A stretch of 64,000 bases of DNA. It comes from Undibacterium parvum. Lineage in GTDB: Bacteria; Pseudomonadota; Gammaproteobacteria; Burkholderiales; Burkholderiaceae_D. The stretch covers positions 1,736,001 to 1,800,000 of the forward strand of contig NZ_CP034464.1 in NCBI RefSeq assembly GCF_003955735.1. The letters run 5' to 3'. Below, one piece after another: positions 36,120 to 44,746 of the stretch. A program made the translations under genes and the position numbers. Positions within the stretch are counted from its first letter, which is position 1. The number at the start of each line of letters is the position of its first letter. The notes beneath the pieces were generated by a model that had not been told where the DNA came from, did no database searches, and worked only from the letters and a program-made list of their open reading frames with translations.

Positions 36120-36943
36120 GCAAAATCGACGACAGCAGCTGGTGCCCCGCCCTGCTAACACCATTGAACAGCCGTATCCATGAATGGCAAGGCAAACGTA
36201 TCTGGCTGATCGGCGCCTCTAGCGGAATAGGTGCTGCCTTGGCCGCCGCCTTCCTGCATCTGGGTGCCCAAGTGGTATTGTCTGCCCGGCGCGCAGCGCA
36301 ACTTGAACGTATCGCCGCCACCCACACCAATGCCCTGATACTGCCGTTTGACGTGCAGGATGAACAGGCCTGGGCTAGCTCACACCAACAAATTCAGAAC
36401 TGCTTGGGCGGGCTAGATCTGATCATGTTCTGCGCCGCCAAATATCAACCGGAACGTAGTTGGGATGTGCGTGGCAGCGATGCCGCCAACACCTTACAAA
36501 TCAATCTGCAAAGCGTGTATCAAGGCTTAGCCAATATCTTGCCTGACATGATGCAGCAAGGTAGCGGCGGCATCGCCATCATCGCCAGTGTGGCAGGTTA
36601 CGTGGGTCTTCCCAACGCCAGTGTGTATGGCCCAAGCAAAGCGGCCTTGATTAATTTGTCTGAGTTACTGTATCTCGATCTGCATCCTAAAAATATCAAT
36701 GTTTATCTGGTCAATCCTGGCTTCGTCAAAACCGAATTAACCGCAAAAAACACTTTTTTTATGCCTGCACTACAGAGCCCGGAACAAGCCGCCGTTGCCA
36801 TCATCAAAGGCATGCAACAGGGTCAGTTTGAAATTCACTTTCCGCGTCGCTTCACCCGTGTACTCAAATTTTTGCAAATACTGCCCTACCGCTGGCGCTT
36901 TGCTTTATTTGATCGTTTCTTAAATCAACCAGGACAGGCATGA
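36116..36943 (+). CDS. Short-chain dehydrogenase/reductase
   Basis: The 275-residue SDR has the nucleotide-binding motif LIGASSGIGAALAAAF, the catalytic Ser in IIASVAGYVG and the Tyr-Lys pair in SVYGPSKAAL, followed by VNPGFVKTELT. It probably reduces or oxidises a hydroxy/keto group on an acyl chain made by this operon. It overlaps the DUF3833 gene by 4 bp and the NTF2-like gene by 4 bp. Confidence 0.92.
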   Translation: MSKIDDSSWCPALLTPLNSRIHEWQGKRIWLIGASSGIGAALAAAFLHLGAQVVLSARRAAQLERIAATHTNALILPFDVQDEQAWASSHQQIQNCLGGLDLIMFCAAKYQPERSWDVRGSDAANTLQINLQSVYQGLANILPDMMQQGSGGIAIIASVAGYVGLPNASVYGPSKAALINLSELLYLDLHPKNINVYLVNPGFVKTELTAKNTFFMPALQSPEQAAVAIIKGMQQGQFEIHFPRRFTRVLKFLQILPYRWRFALFDRFLNQPGQA

Positions 36944-37359
36944 GCCATTTAGAAAAAATCATAGCGTGGTATTCCACACTTAGCCCGACAAGCCTACCCG
37001 AGATTCATGCACTGTACGCGGCGCTAGCCACATTCAAAGATCCGTTTAACGAGGTCACTGGCGTGGCGGCGATACAGCAGATTTTTCTGCACATGTTTGC
37101 CACCACCGAAAACCCCAGATTTATCGTGATCGATTCATTTCAGCAGAATCAGCAAGCTTTTTTGAGTTGGCAGTTTTTGTTTGGATTGAACGGCAAAACC
37201 TACACCGTGAATGGCGGCACCCATCTGCGCTTGAACGATCAGGGGCAGATTATCGATCACCGCGATTACTGGGATCCGGCGGAAGAATTGTGGCAAAAAC
37301 TCCCACTGATTGGTGCCCCGGTACGTTGGTTGCGCAAAAAATTTAGCGCAAGTCAATAA
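36940..37359 (+). CDS. NTF2/SnoaL-like protein
   Basis: The 139-residue protein has an NTF2-like fold pattern: an N-terminal helix pair (EKIIAWYSTLSPTSLPEIHALY), ATFKDPFNEVTGVAAIQQIF, and the strand GTHLRLNDQGQIIDHRDYWDPAEELW. Such proteins may be enzymes or small-ligand binders. It closes the eight-gene operon. No terminator hairpin is obvious before the convergent gene at 37401. Confidence 0.85.
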   Translation: MSHLEKIIAWYSTLSPTSLPEIHALYAALATFKDPFNEVTGVAAIQQIFLHMFATTENPRFIVIDSFQQNQQAFLSWQFLFGLNGKTYTVNGGTHLRLNDQGQIIDHRDYWDPAEELWQKLPLIGAPVRWLRKKFSASQ

Positions 37360-37400
37360 TGAGGGACATGGCTTTAAACGAAATTCTAGTCTAAGCTAGT

Positions 37401-37910
37401 CTAGTTAAGACTATCGTGCAAAGAGCAAGCCAGTACTTTGGCACCAAAAAAATCGGCCTGCAAATGGAAGGCTTTCAGAATGCGCTGACGTCCTGCCTCA
37501 TCTTCCGGCAGGGCCAACTGAACTTGCAAATACAGTCCAGCAGCGAGTGCAGAACTTGCTGCTGGCAGCAGTGTGGAGGCGGGTGTAGGCGGGAGGCTGA
37601 CCACGGCGGGCGCAAGCATAGCCCTCATTTCTTGTAAAATCTCGGCCTCCGTGATGCTGACGCAATCGTGCGGGCCAGGCCATTTTTTGCTATTGCCGGC
37701 CATCACCAGCATGCCGCCGGTGATTTCAAATTCACTCTCAGAAATGCGCTCATAATGAAACGCTTCCCAGCCAGCGACCGCATGGCGGCGATTTGCGATG
37801 GCGGCCATGGCATCGGCGGCCAGCCCGCCATTGGCCAGCATACCGACCGGTAACATCTCGGCCAGGCTATCGGGGATGGCGTTAGGCTTACTAGTGCTGT
37901 TGTCGTTCAT
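37401..37910 (-). CDS. Hypothetical protein
   Basis: I do not recognise this 169-residue protein. It has no signal peptide or membrane segment. The middle (FHYERISESEFEITGGMLVMAGNSKKWPGPHDCVSIT) is varied and protein-like, then a Pro/Ala-rich linker (LPPTPASTLLPAASSALAAG) and a short C-terminal block. It stands alone, between the lipid operon and a 12-bp tandem repeat that lies just upstream of its start. Codon pattern looks coding, and no overlapping alternative is better. Confidence 0.65.
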   Translation of the reverse strand: MNDNSTSKPNAIPDSLAEMLPVGMLANGGLAADAMAAIANRRHAVAGWEAFHYERISESEFEITGGMLVMAGNSKKWPGPHDCVSITEAEILQEMRAMLAPAVVSLPPTPASTLLPAASSALAAGLYLQVQLALPEDEAGRQRILKAFHLQADFFGAKVLACSLHDSLN

Positions 37911-37930
37911 AGAAATTGGGCTCGCTGAAT

Positions 37931-37978
37931 CTGAATATCACGCTGAATATCACGCTGAATATCACGCTGAATATAATG
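37931..37978. repeat. 12-bp tandem repeat, four units
   Basis: CTGAATATCACG occurs three times in perfect tandem (37931-37966), with a fourth degenerate unit CTGAATATAATG and a partial unit before. It lies 20 bp upstream of the hypothetical gene start and about 130 bp before the M20 peptidase gene. Copy number could vary by slippage and alter promoter spacing. Confidence 0.85.
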
Positions 37979-38109
37979 CTGGATGCGCTGCAGACCTGCA
38001 GCATACAGCAAGCGGCGCAGAAAACGCTAATCGTGGAATTCGCTATTCTGCATACTCCCTGCAATAATGATGGAAATTTCAGAATAAATTTTCTATCAGG
38101 AGTGCATGC

Positions 38110-39459
38110 ATGCAGACTTACTTCGGCGTTTCTAAGCAATTACTGCGAGTTTTTACATGGGCTTGCTTGGGCATGGCGGGAACCGCTAACGGCAGCACAG
38201 CAGCCGAAAATCCGGCGGCAAATTTAAGCCTCAGTGAACAGCAATTGATCGCCGCAGTCAAAGAAAACTCTGGGCAAGCGATCGCACTGTTAGAGCAAAG
38301 CGTGAAGATCAACAGTGGCACCATGAACCATGCCGGGGTGCGCGCCGTCGGACAATTGTTTCAGGCACAGTTGCAGCAATTGGGTTTCAGCACGCGCTGG
38401 GCGGAGATGCCTGCCGCCATGCAAAGAGCTGGCCATCTCATCGCCGAGCACGAGGGCGCAGGCCAGCAAGGCAAACGTGTTCTGCTGATCGGCCATCTCG
38501 ATACCGTGTTTGAGGCCGACAGCAAAGTCGCTTTATGGGAGCGCCATGGCGATAGAATTCGCGGCCAGGGCGTCTCGGACATGAAGGGCGGCGATGTGGT
38601 GATACTGGAAGCTTTGCGTGCCCTGAAAAAAATCGGTGCACTAGACAGCGCCAGCATACGCGTGGTGTTCAGCGGCGATGAGGAGCGCGCAGGTAGCCCG
38701 CTAGAAATCGCCCGCGCCGATCTGATCGCGGCAGCCAAACAAAGCGACATTGCACTGGCGTTCGAGAATGCTATCCACGGTAAAGATGGCAAGGATACCG
38801 CCACCATAGGTCGACGCGCCTCGGGTAGTTTTTCCCTGAAAGTGCAAGGCCAGCAAGGCCACTCTGCCGGGGTCTTTGGTGCGCACGGTTACGGCGCCAT
38901 TTATGAAACCGCCCGCATACTCAATAGCTTCCGTGAACAATTAATCGAGCCCGATCTGACCTTTAATGCCGGTCTGATGCTCGGTGGCAGCGAGCTGAGC
39001 CATGACGACACTAGCAGCACCGGCACGGCCTTTGGCAAGAACAATGTGATCCCCAAAAGCGCCCTGGTGAAAGGCGATTTACGGTATCTGAGTAATGCGC
39101 AACGCGAGCGTACCTATGCCAAGATGCGCGCCATCGTTGCGCAAAATTTGCCCGGCACCAGTGCTGAGATCAGCTTTCGCGAAACCTATCCGGCGATGGC
39201 ACCGAGCGCTGGCAATCTGGCGATTTTCCAGCGTTACTCGCAAGCTAGCCAGGATGCCGGTCTAGGCAGTCTGGAAATCATCGCCCCCGGCCTGCGCGGT
39301 GCCGGCGATATACAATTTGTCGCACCGTATCTGGATAGCCTGGATGGCTTAGGCGCCAGCGGACGCGGCGCCCACTCGCCCGACGAGGATATGGAACTAG
39401 CCTCGCTAGAAAGAGCCAGCATACGCGCGGCCCTAATGATCTATAGATTGACGCGTTAA
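38110..39459 (+). CDS. M20 family carboxypeptidase, glutamate-carboxypeptidase-like, exported
   Basis: The 449-residue protein has a hydrophobic N-terminal signal (LLRVFTWACLGMAGTANG). M20 zinc motifs are complete: GHLDTVFE (His129, Asp131), GVSDMKGG (Asp157), GDEE (catalytic Glu191), and a C-terminal GAHSPDE His. An internal dimerisation domain lies between. The CPG2-like pattern suggests release of C-terminal glutamate or similar amino acids from peptides or conjugates in the periplasm. It is monocistronic. Confidence 0.88.
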   Translation: MQTYFGVSKQLLRVFTWACLGMAGTANGSTAAENPAANLSLSEQQLIAAVKENSGQAIALLEQSVKINSGTMNHAGVRAVGQLFQAQLQQLGFSTRWAEMPAAMQRAGHLIAEHEGAGQQGKRVLLIGHLDTVFEADSKVALWERHGDRIRGQGVSDMKGGDVVILEALRALKKIGALDSASIRVVFSGDEERAGSPLEIARADLIAAAKQSDIALAFENAIHGKDGKDTATIGRRASGSFSLKVQGQQGHSAGVFGAHGYGAIYETARILNSFREQLIEPDLTFNAGLMLGGSELSHDDTSSTGTAFGKNNVIPKSALVKGDLRYLSNAQRERTYAKMRAIVAQNLPGTSAEISFRETYPAMAPSAGNLAIFQRYSQASQDAGLGSLEIIAPGLRGAGDIQFVAPYLDSLDGLGASGRGAHSPDEDMELASLERASIRAALMIYRLTR

Positions 39460-39486
39460 GCCCAATTTCTATCGGTCTAAAACCAG

Positions 39487-39571
39487 GGCATGCCTTAAGG
39501 CGCATATTCCATGCGGGTTTGCGGGCATGCCGGCCTGCAAGGCGCATGGAATATGCGCGCTGAGGCATGCC
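39487..39571. repeat. Dispersed palindrome family 'NATATTCCATGCG', copy b
   Basis: The arms GGCATGCCTTAAGGCGCATA and beyond (39487-39515) pair with 39543-39571 with few mismatches; the centre is itself palindromic (TTGCGGGCATGCC and GGCCTGCAA). The whole 85 bp is therefore a single long imperfect palindrome in the gap after the M20 gene. Related to copies at 4782, 43045 and 45543. Confidence 0.8.
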
Positions 39572-39735
39572 GTGTTTTATATCTCGCAAGAGTCTGGGAA
39601 AACCCGGTTGGTGGAATAGATGTACACCCATGTTTCAAATTGCCGCTCTGGCTATGCGCATTTTTTATCTGGATGGAACTTTAAAAGCGCGACTTGGTCT
39701 GAGTCGGCACTCGCCACCACAGCACTACTTTCTCT

Positions 39736-40923
39736 ATGCAAAAATCCTCCTTAGTCGGGCGCTTACACGGTCTCGATACTTTACGTAGTTGCGCCATTTT
39801 GCTGGTCTTGATGTATCACTACAAGGTGGTGGTGAGTCGTGCCGACACCTTCGGGATTTTTAGCCAAATCGGTTGGAGCGGGGTCGACTTGTTTTTTGTG
39901 CTGAGCGGTTATCTGATAGGGAATCAGATTTTTGCTAGCCTGCGACGTCAGGATTTCTCTCTTAAAAACTTTTATATACGGCGATTTTTACGCACACTGC
40001 CGAGTTTTTATGTGGTGCTGGCATTTTACTTTCTGCTGCCAGGCGTGATGGGTGGCAGCAGCCCGCCGTCATTGTGGCGCTTCTTGAGCTTCACCCAAAA
40101 CCTCGGCCTGCATACTGGCACCGCGTTTTCGCACGCCTGGTCTTTGTGCATAGAAGAACAGTTTTATCTGATCTTGCCAGCGCTCGCTTTACTTTTTGTG
40201 GCAGGCTCTCGCTATCTTAAGAAATCGATGATCTATGCCTGGTTACTATTGCTCGGTTTGATCTGTGGCGCGATTGCGCTGCGCGCCTATCTTTGGCAAA
40301 ACTATGTGCAAGATGCCGAATCTTTTTACGGGTATATTTATTACTCTTCACTGGCGCGCTTTGATGAACTCTTACCCGGCGTTGCGCTGGCACTAATCAA
40401 AAATTACCACCGTCCGGTATGGTCCAGACTGCAGCAATGGGGCAATCAATTCTTGCTCTTGGGCCTGGGCTGTGTGGCGCTGATGTTCTACCTATTTGCC
40501 AATTATCATTATGTAGAGCCGCAAGGCTATACCTATGCCATGACGACTTGGGGCTACTCGCTGATGGCGATTAGTTTTTCTTTACTGGTGCTGGCGGCAC
40601 TCAGCCCAAGCTGCTTACTCCACAAATTCAAGATTCCCGGCTGCTCTTATCTAGCACTATGGTCGTATGCGATTTATCTGGTGCATAAGGCGGTATTTTT
40701 CATCCTGAGCGCACCGATCAAACAAGCCGGTATCGGTCTGGAATCGGCACTAGGACTGAGCCTCATGTTGCTGTGCTCGCTCATAGCGGGCTATCTGCTG
40801 TATGCCTTGGTCGAGACCCCGTTCATGCGGTTACGCGAGCGCTATTTCAGCAGCGCCGCAGCGCCACCGGCAACCCCACTAGCTGCGCCTAACCCTAAGC
40901 GCACTACGACTAGTCTGACTTAG
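39736..40923 (+). CDS. Membrane acyltransferase, OafA/acyltransferase-3 family
   Basis: The 395-residue inner-membrane protein has about ten hydrophobic segments. The N-terminus carries the R-x10-H catalytic pattern (Arg17 and His28 in LDTLRSCAILLVLMYHY), then GVDLFFVLSGYLI and SHAWSLCIEEQFYLILP, classic for this family. It O-acylates a surface polysaccharide, lipid or peptidoglycan; the acceptor is not identifiable as no glycan genes are adjacent. The Pro/Ala-rich C-terminal tail is cytoplasmic or disordered. Confidence 0.92.
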   Translation: MQKSSLVGRLHGLDTLRSCAILLVLMYHYKVVVSRADTFGIFSQIGWSGVDLFFVLSGYLIGNQIFASLRRQDFSLKNFYIRRFLRTLPSFYVVLAFYFLLPGVMGGSSPPSLWRFLSFTQNLGLHTGTAFSHAWSLCIEEQFYLILPALALLFVAGSRYLKKSMIYAWLLLLGLICGAIALRAYLWQNYVQDAESFYGYIYYSSLARFDELLPGVALALIKNYHRPVWSRLQQWGNQFLLLGLGCVALMFYLFANYHYVEPQGYTYAMTTWGYSLMAISFSLLVLAALSPSCLLHKFKIPGCSYLALWSYAIYLVHKAVFFILSAPIKQAGIGLESALGLSLMLLCSLIAGYLLYALVETPFMRLRERYFSSAAAPPATPLAAPNPKRTTTSLT

Positions 40924-40944
40924 CCACCCAGCAATCAAAAAAGC

Positions 40945-40973
40945 TCAGCATCGATTTTAAGTATTGATGCTGA
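40945..40973 (-). terminator. Terminator of creD
   Basis: Stem TCAGCATC/GATGCTGA, followed on the minus strand by GCTTTTTT. A second perfect 11-bp stem CCTCGCAAGGT (40983-40993)/ACCTTGCGAGG (41005-41015) lies between it and the creD stop. Confidence 0.75.
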
Positions 40974-41029
40974 ACTAGCCAGCCTCGCAAGGTTTTTAAT
41001 TCAGACCTTGCGAGGGCTGCACAGCTGAT

Positions 41030-42460
41030 TTACGGGGCGATTTTGTTGCTAGTCGCGTTACCCAGTTGATACCAGTTGACCTTACGGGTCACCACCATGA
41101 TGCTTGTCAACACAGCAAACAGCAGGATACTACCCATGATCAGGGCATTGTTTTCTGATTGCAGTAGCCCGAACAGTGCCCCATACAACAGACACAGGCC
41201 GCCGCCAAAACCTAGGCCACGCTGCCAGCTATGCAATACAAAACTGAGGTAAAAGGCGATCAGCAAAATACAGCCGCCACCGGCCAGCAAGTACGCATGC
41301 GCAAAAGAGATATGTTCGGACAAGCTCACCAGCAACAGAAAAAATAAGGCCAGTGCCAGACCGACCAAAGTATATTGGATGGGATGGATAGGCAGCGACT
41401 TCAAAATTTCAAACAGGAAGAAGGCGGCGAAAGTCAGCGCCACAAACAGCATGCCGTATTTGATGGCGCGATCCGCTTGCGAATACACATTAATCGGTTC
41501 GATAAACGCCACGCTAAAACTATCCAGTTCAGTCATCGCCATGGCTGCCGCAGGTGCCGCTGAAACATCGACGGTGGCGCTGGCAACGACCGCCGGAGCA
41601 TCAATCGCACGGCCTAGTTCTAAGGCGCTAAACTGCTGTTGCGCACTGCTGGCTAATGCCGAAATATTCCAGGTGGCAGAAAAGCCGTTCTGATCAATCT
41701 TGCGCTCTTTCGGGGTCGGCAAAAAGCGCCCGCCAAATTGCGGATGCGGCCATTTCGAAGTCAAACTGACCTGGTTATTTTTAGCAATAGGCACAAAGTG
41801 CATGCGTTCGATACCGTCTATCGTCAGATCCAGGCTAAATTTTACCTGCTCAGGGCTGCTCAAAGCCATCAACTCTAGCGGCGCATGTAAACCTGAGCCA
41901 AACGAGCGCAGTTTGCTCTCTTGCTTGAATTCAAACGGCTTACCGTTCCAGAGTATGCTGGGGAAATTGCGCAAACCACGGGTATCGCTCAGACCTAAGG
42001 CAATATACGGCTGGCCCGCAGTCAACTCAGAACCGGCCACGCTACGCGCCAAATTCGTCAACAGAGGCAAAGTAAAATCGCCGGTCATGATATGTTGGCC
42101 GCTATATACCAAGACCTTATGGATGCCGCGATAACGATGGTCCGTATCGACCGTTCCAGTCAACTTCAAGTCGTTCGGATACACCAAGTGTTTATGCTGC
42201 AAGGTATAGCGCCGTGCTACGGTTTTTTTGCTGACACTATCGACGATCTCCTGCTCTTCATACGTTTCGCTATACGGCAGCACCAGTATCGGCCCTAGCA
42301 AAGTTTGCTCGCTGACCGAGTCGGCCGCAATGCTACGCACGGCTGCATCGCGAAAGCGCATACGATCAGAAATGGTGGCTTGTATCATCATCAGGGGCAC
42401 ACCGATCAGCAGCATCAACAGCGCCACGATGAGGGTTTTGAAAAGTAAAGTTCTTTGCAT
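41030..42460 (-). CDS. creD: Inner-membrane protein CreD
   Basis: The 476-residue protein has one N-terminal membrane segment, a large periplasmic domain and a C-terminal group of five to six membrane segments. The family motifs YGMLFVALTFAAFFLFEILK, HPIQYTLVGLALALFFLLLVSLSEH and CILLIAFYLSFVL fit CreD closely. CreD is the main target of the CreBC two-component system and affects envelope integrity. Here it is separated from creBC by the TipAS gene and repeats. GGAG lies upstream of the ATG. Confidence 0.93.
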   Translation of the reverse strand: MQRTLLFKTLIVALLMLLIGVPLMMIQATISDRMRFRDAAVRSIAADSVSEQTLLGPILVLPYSETYEEQEIVDSVSKKTVARRYTLQHKHLVYPNDLKLTGTVDTDHRYRGIHKVLVYSGQHIMTGDFTLPLLTNLARSVAGSELTAGQPYIALGLSDTRGLRNFPSILWNGKPFEFKQESKLRSFGSGLHAPLELMALSSPEQVKFSLDLTIDGIERMHFVPIAKNNQVSLTSKWPHPQFGGRFLPTPKERKIDQNGFSATWNISALASSAQQQFSALELGRAIDAPAVVASATVDVSAAPAAAMAMTELDSFSVAFIEPINVYSQADRAIKYGMLFVALTFAAFFLFEILKSLPIHPIQYTLVGLALALFFLLLVSLSEHISFAHAYLLAGGGCILLIAFYLSFVLHSWQRGLGFGGGLCLLYGALFGLLQSENNALIMGSILLFAVLTSIMVVTRKVNWYQLGNATSNKIAP

Positions 42461-42642
42461 GGAGGACTCCGGCTATAAGGAAACCTGACTGTAAACAAGG
42501 CATGTGCGTTGCTGATGCGTTTTGTGTGAAGTGAAGACGAAGCACGAATATTGCGGGATGTAATTCAGATAATTAAATTATTGGTACAATGCTAAGTTAT
42601 AGCATTAGAAATCATCAATTGAAATTGAGAAAAATTGACAGT

Positions 42643-43023
42643 ATGAGCCTACAAAACCTCGACCCTACTTATCTGGAAACTTGCAGAAATGCGCTTAGCC
42701 AAGAGCAGAGCAAAAGCCTGGCAGCAAGCGATCACTGGGCGCATGTGGATCGCAATCAGGTGCATGCCGATTGGGATGCGCTGTACAAAACGCTGGCGGC
42801 CGTGATCGACACTTCGACTGCCAGCGATACGCATATCCAGGAACTACTCGCTCAGCACTATACTATCGCCTGCCGCTTTTACACTCCGAGTCCCGCGGCC
42901 TACCTGGGCATGGCTTTGTTTTATCAAGACAACCCCGGCATGCGCGATTTCCACAATGCCTATCATCCGCAGATGGTCAGTTTTTTGGGTGACGCGATGT
43001 GCGTCTATGCCGCTAGGCTATAA
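42643..43023 (+). CDS. TipAS-domain protein
   Basis: With the ATG at 42643 the protein has 126 residues. The sequence WDALYKTLAAVIDTS, HIQELLAQHYTIACRFYTP, YLGMALFYQDNPGMRDFHNAYHPQMVSFLGDAMCVYA matches the TipAS drug-binding domain of MerR regulators such as TipA. The DNA-binding domain is absent, so it may bind a small molecule without regulating directly. It lies divergently from creD. Confidence 0.8.
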   Translation: MSLQNLDPTYLETCRNALSQEQSKSLAASDHWAHVDRNQVHADWDALYKTLAAVIDTSTASDTHIQELLAQHYTIACRFYTPSPAAYLGMALFYQDNPGMRDFHNAYHPQMVSFLGDAMCVYAARL

Positions 43024-43044
43024 TTTTTTTGTGGCATGCTCCAA

Positions 43045-43105
43045 CGCGCATATTCCATGCGGGTTTGCCGGCATGCCGGGCTGCAGACCGCATGGGATAT
43101 GCGCG
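43045..43105. repeat. Dispersed palindrome family 'NATATTCCATGCG', copy c
   Basis: Arms CGCGCATATTCCATGCG (43045-43061) and CGCATGGGATATGCGCG (43089-43105) differ at one position; the middle repeats TTTGCCGGCATGCCGGGCTGCA-like sequence of copy b. It lies after the TipAS gene. Confidence 0.8.
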
Positions 43106-43177
43106 CCCGACTAGGCAGTGTTGAAATACTTGAGCGCGGCGTATCTATTCAGCCTGCTACTAAAATTATTAAAAAAA

Positions 43178-43280
43178 TCGAAAACCTCTCAAAGGAGGCA
43201 CAGAGACACAGAGAAAAACGGAGAACTGCCTTGCTTTCCTCTGTGAATCTCTGTGTCTCTGTGCCTCTGTGTTGAGTGGT
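43178..43280. repeat. Palindrome of CACAGAGACACAGAG type
   Basis: AAAACCTCTCAAAGGAGGCA and CACAGAGACACAGAG at the left are mirrored by CTCTGTGTCTCTGTGCCTCT and a GTGGTTTT end. It forms a long hairpin in the gap between convergent TipAS and creC genes. The same low-complexity purine/pyrimidine palindrome is known as a scattered intergenic repeat in unrelated bacteria. Confidence 0.75.
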
Positions 43281-43321
43281 TTTGACTTTCTTCATAGCGG
43301 GCTGAACAGTAACAGCGTGGT

Positions 43322-44746
43322 TTAAGGCAAGGGCAAACGCAGGCAGGCGCAAGCGCCGCCTTCGGCGCGGTTGCTGACGCTAATACTGCCGCCATGTAAT
43401 AAGGCTACCTCGCGTACCAGCGGCAAACCTAAGCCTGTGCTCTTGGCTGCATCCGGCCGCGCTAGTGAGTAAAAGCGCTCAAAAATGCGCTGCTGTGCAT
43501 AATCGGGGATACCGGGGCCACGGTCGCTGACGCTCAGCGCTATCGCTTGATTATCCTGGCTGGCGCTGAGGATGATGTGACTCCCATGCGGGGCAAAGGC
43601 GATCGCATTGTCTAGCAGATTACCGAGTGCCTGACGCAGCAACAAGGCGTCGCCCTTGATGCGGACTAAGTCCGGCGCTAATTCGATGTGCAGATCCAGG
43701 GCTTTCTCTTGCAGGCGCACATGGGCATCGGCTTTGACCAGGGCGAGCAAACTCGCCAGGTCTATGCTGTGCTGTTCCAGGCTGTGCTGCTGTTCGATCT
43801 TAATCAAGGCTAGCAGCTTGTCTATCAGCTGTTTCTGTCTTTGATTTTGCTCTATGATATTGTTCAAAAAATGCTGTCTGGCGGCGGCAGGCAGGTCTTC
43901 GGTCAGCAACTCGGCCGAACCCTGAATCGCGGCGATCGGGCTCTTTAGCTCGTGCGCCAGAGTATGCATGACTTGCTCTACGTATTGGCGGCCTTCTAGC
44001 TTGATGCGCATCGCTTCCAGCGCTTGTGCTAGTGCCCCGATCTCGTTATTCCCCAACTCTGGCAAGCCTACTTTTTCATCGCGTGCGACCGCGTCGGCAT
44101 AACGCTGCAGACGGCGCAGCGAGCTGCTCAGCCATATTGAAAAACCGATACCGATGATCAGTGCAGCGAGCAGCAGCCAGCCGCTACGGCGCAGTATTTT
44201 GGCCTGGCTACGTTCTATAAAAGGAATGATGGTGGCGATAGGTTTGGCCACTGTCAGTACGCCAATGATGTGGTCACTATCCATAATCGGTGCCGCCACA
44301 TGCATCACAGTGCTGTCTTCATCCTTTGGGTCGGTACGCGTGCTGCGCGCGCCGTACTTGCCTCGCAGCGTCAGATAGACATCGTTCCAGCGCGAATAGT
44401 CTTTGCCTAGGTCTTGATTATCGGTATCGAACACCACCATGCCACGCGCATCGGTGATGGTGATGCGATAGTCGAGGCTGGCTTTACGCACCCCGCTGAT
44501 TTTCACGTCGACGCTACGTTGCGCATAGTTTTGCATACGTCCTAGCAATGCAGCATGCGCGAGATCACCACCCTTGACATCATCAGCCACTAACTGCGCC
44601 AATAGCTGGGCGGTATCGACCAGGGTATCTTCTAAGGTGGCACGCACCCCGGGTTTGACTTCTTCGACAAACACCGCCAGCACCAACCAGGCCGCCAGTG
44701 CGAGTATCAAAAAATAACTGAGCAGGATGCGCAGGCCGATTTTCAT
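43322..44746 (-). CDS. creC: Sensor histidine kinase CreC
   Basis: The 474-residue kinase has two membrane segments (about 8-27 and 188-207) around a periplasmic sensor domain, a HAMP-like linker and the kinase core. The phospho-acceptor is His265 in HTLAHELKSPIAAIQG; the N box is LGNLLDNAIAFAPHG and the G boxes are DRGPGIPDYA and STGLGLPLV. The N-terminus KIGLRILLSYFLILALAAWLVLAVFV is characteristic of CreC. It overlaps the creB stop by 4 bp and phosphorylates CreB. Confidence 0.93.
   Translation of the reverse strand: MKIGLRILLSYFLILALAAWLVLAVFVEEVKPGVRATLEDTLVDTAQLLAQLVADDVKGGDLAHAALLGRMQNYAQRSVDVKISGVRKASLDYRITITDARGMVVFDTDNQDLGKDYSRWNDVYLTLRGKYGARSTRTDPKDEDSTVMHVAAPIMDSDHIIGVLTVAKPIATIIPFIERSQAKILRRSGWLLLAALIIGIGFSIWLSSSLRRLQRYADAVARDEKVGLPELGNNEIGALAQALEAMRIKLEGRQYVEQVMHTLAHELKSPIAAIQGSAELLTEDLPAAARQHFLNNIIEQNQRQKQLIDKLLALIKIEQQHSLEQHSIDLASLLALVKADAHVRLQEKALDLHIELAPDLVRIKGDALLLRQALGNLLDNAIAFAPHGSHIILSASQDNQAIALSVSDRGPGIPDYAQQRIFERFYSLARPDAAKSTGLGLPLVREVALLHGGSISVSNRAEGGACACLRLPLP

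Noticed and set aside
37931..37978. CRISPR array
   Set aside because: The units are only 12 bp, directly joined, with no spacers and no cas genes near.
42526..42535. TTCACTTCAC upstream of creD as a CreB 'cre tag'
   Set aside because: The known tag is TTCAC-N6-TTCAC. Here the two halves are directly joined, so the spacing is wrong.
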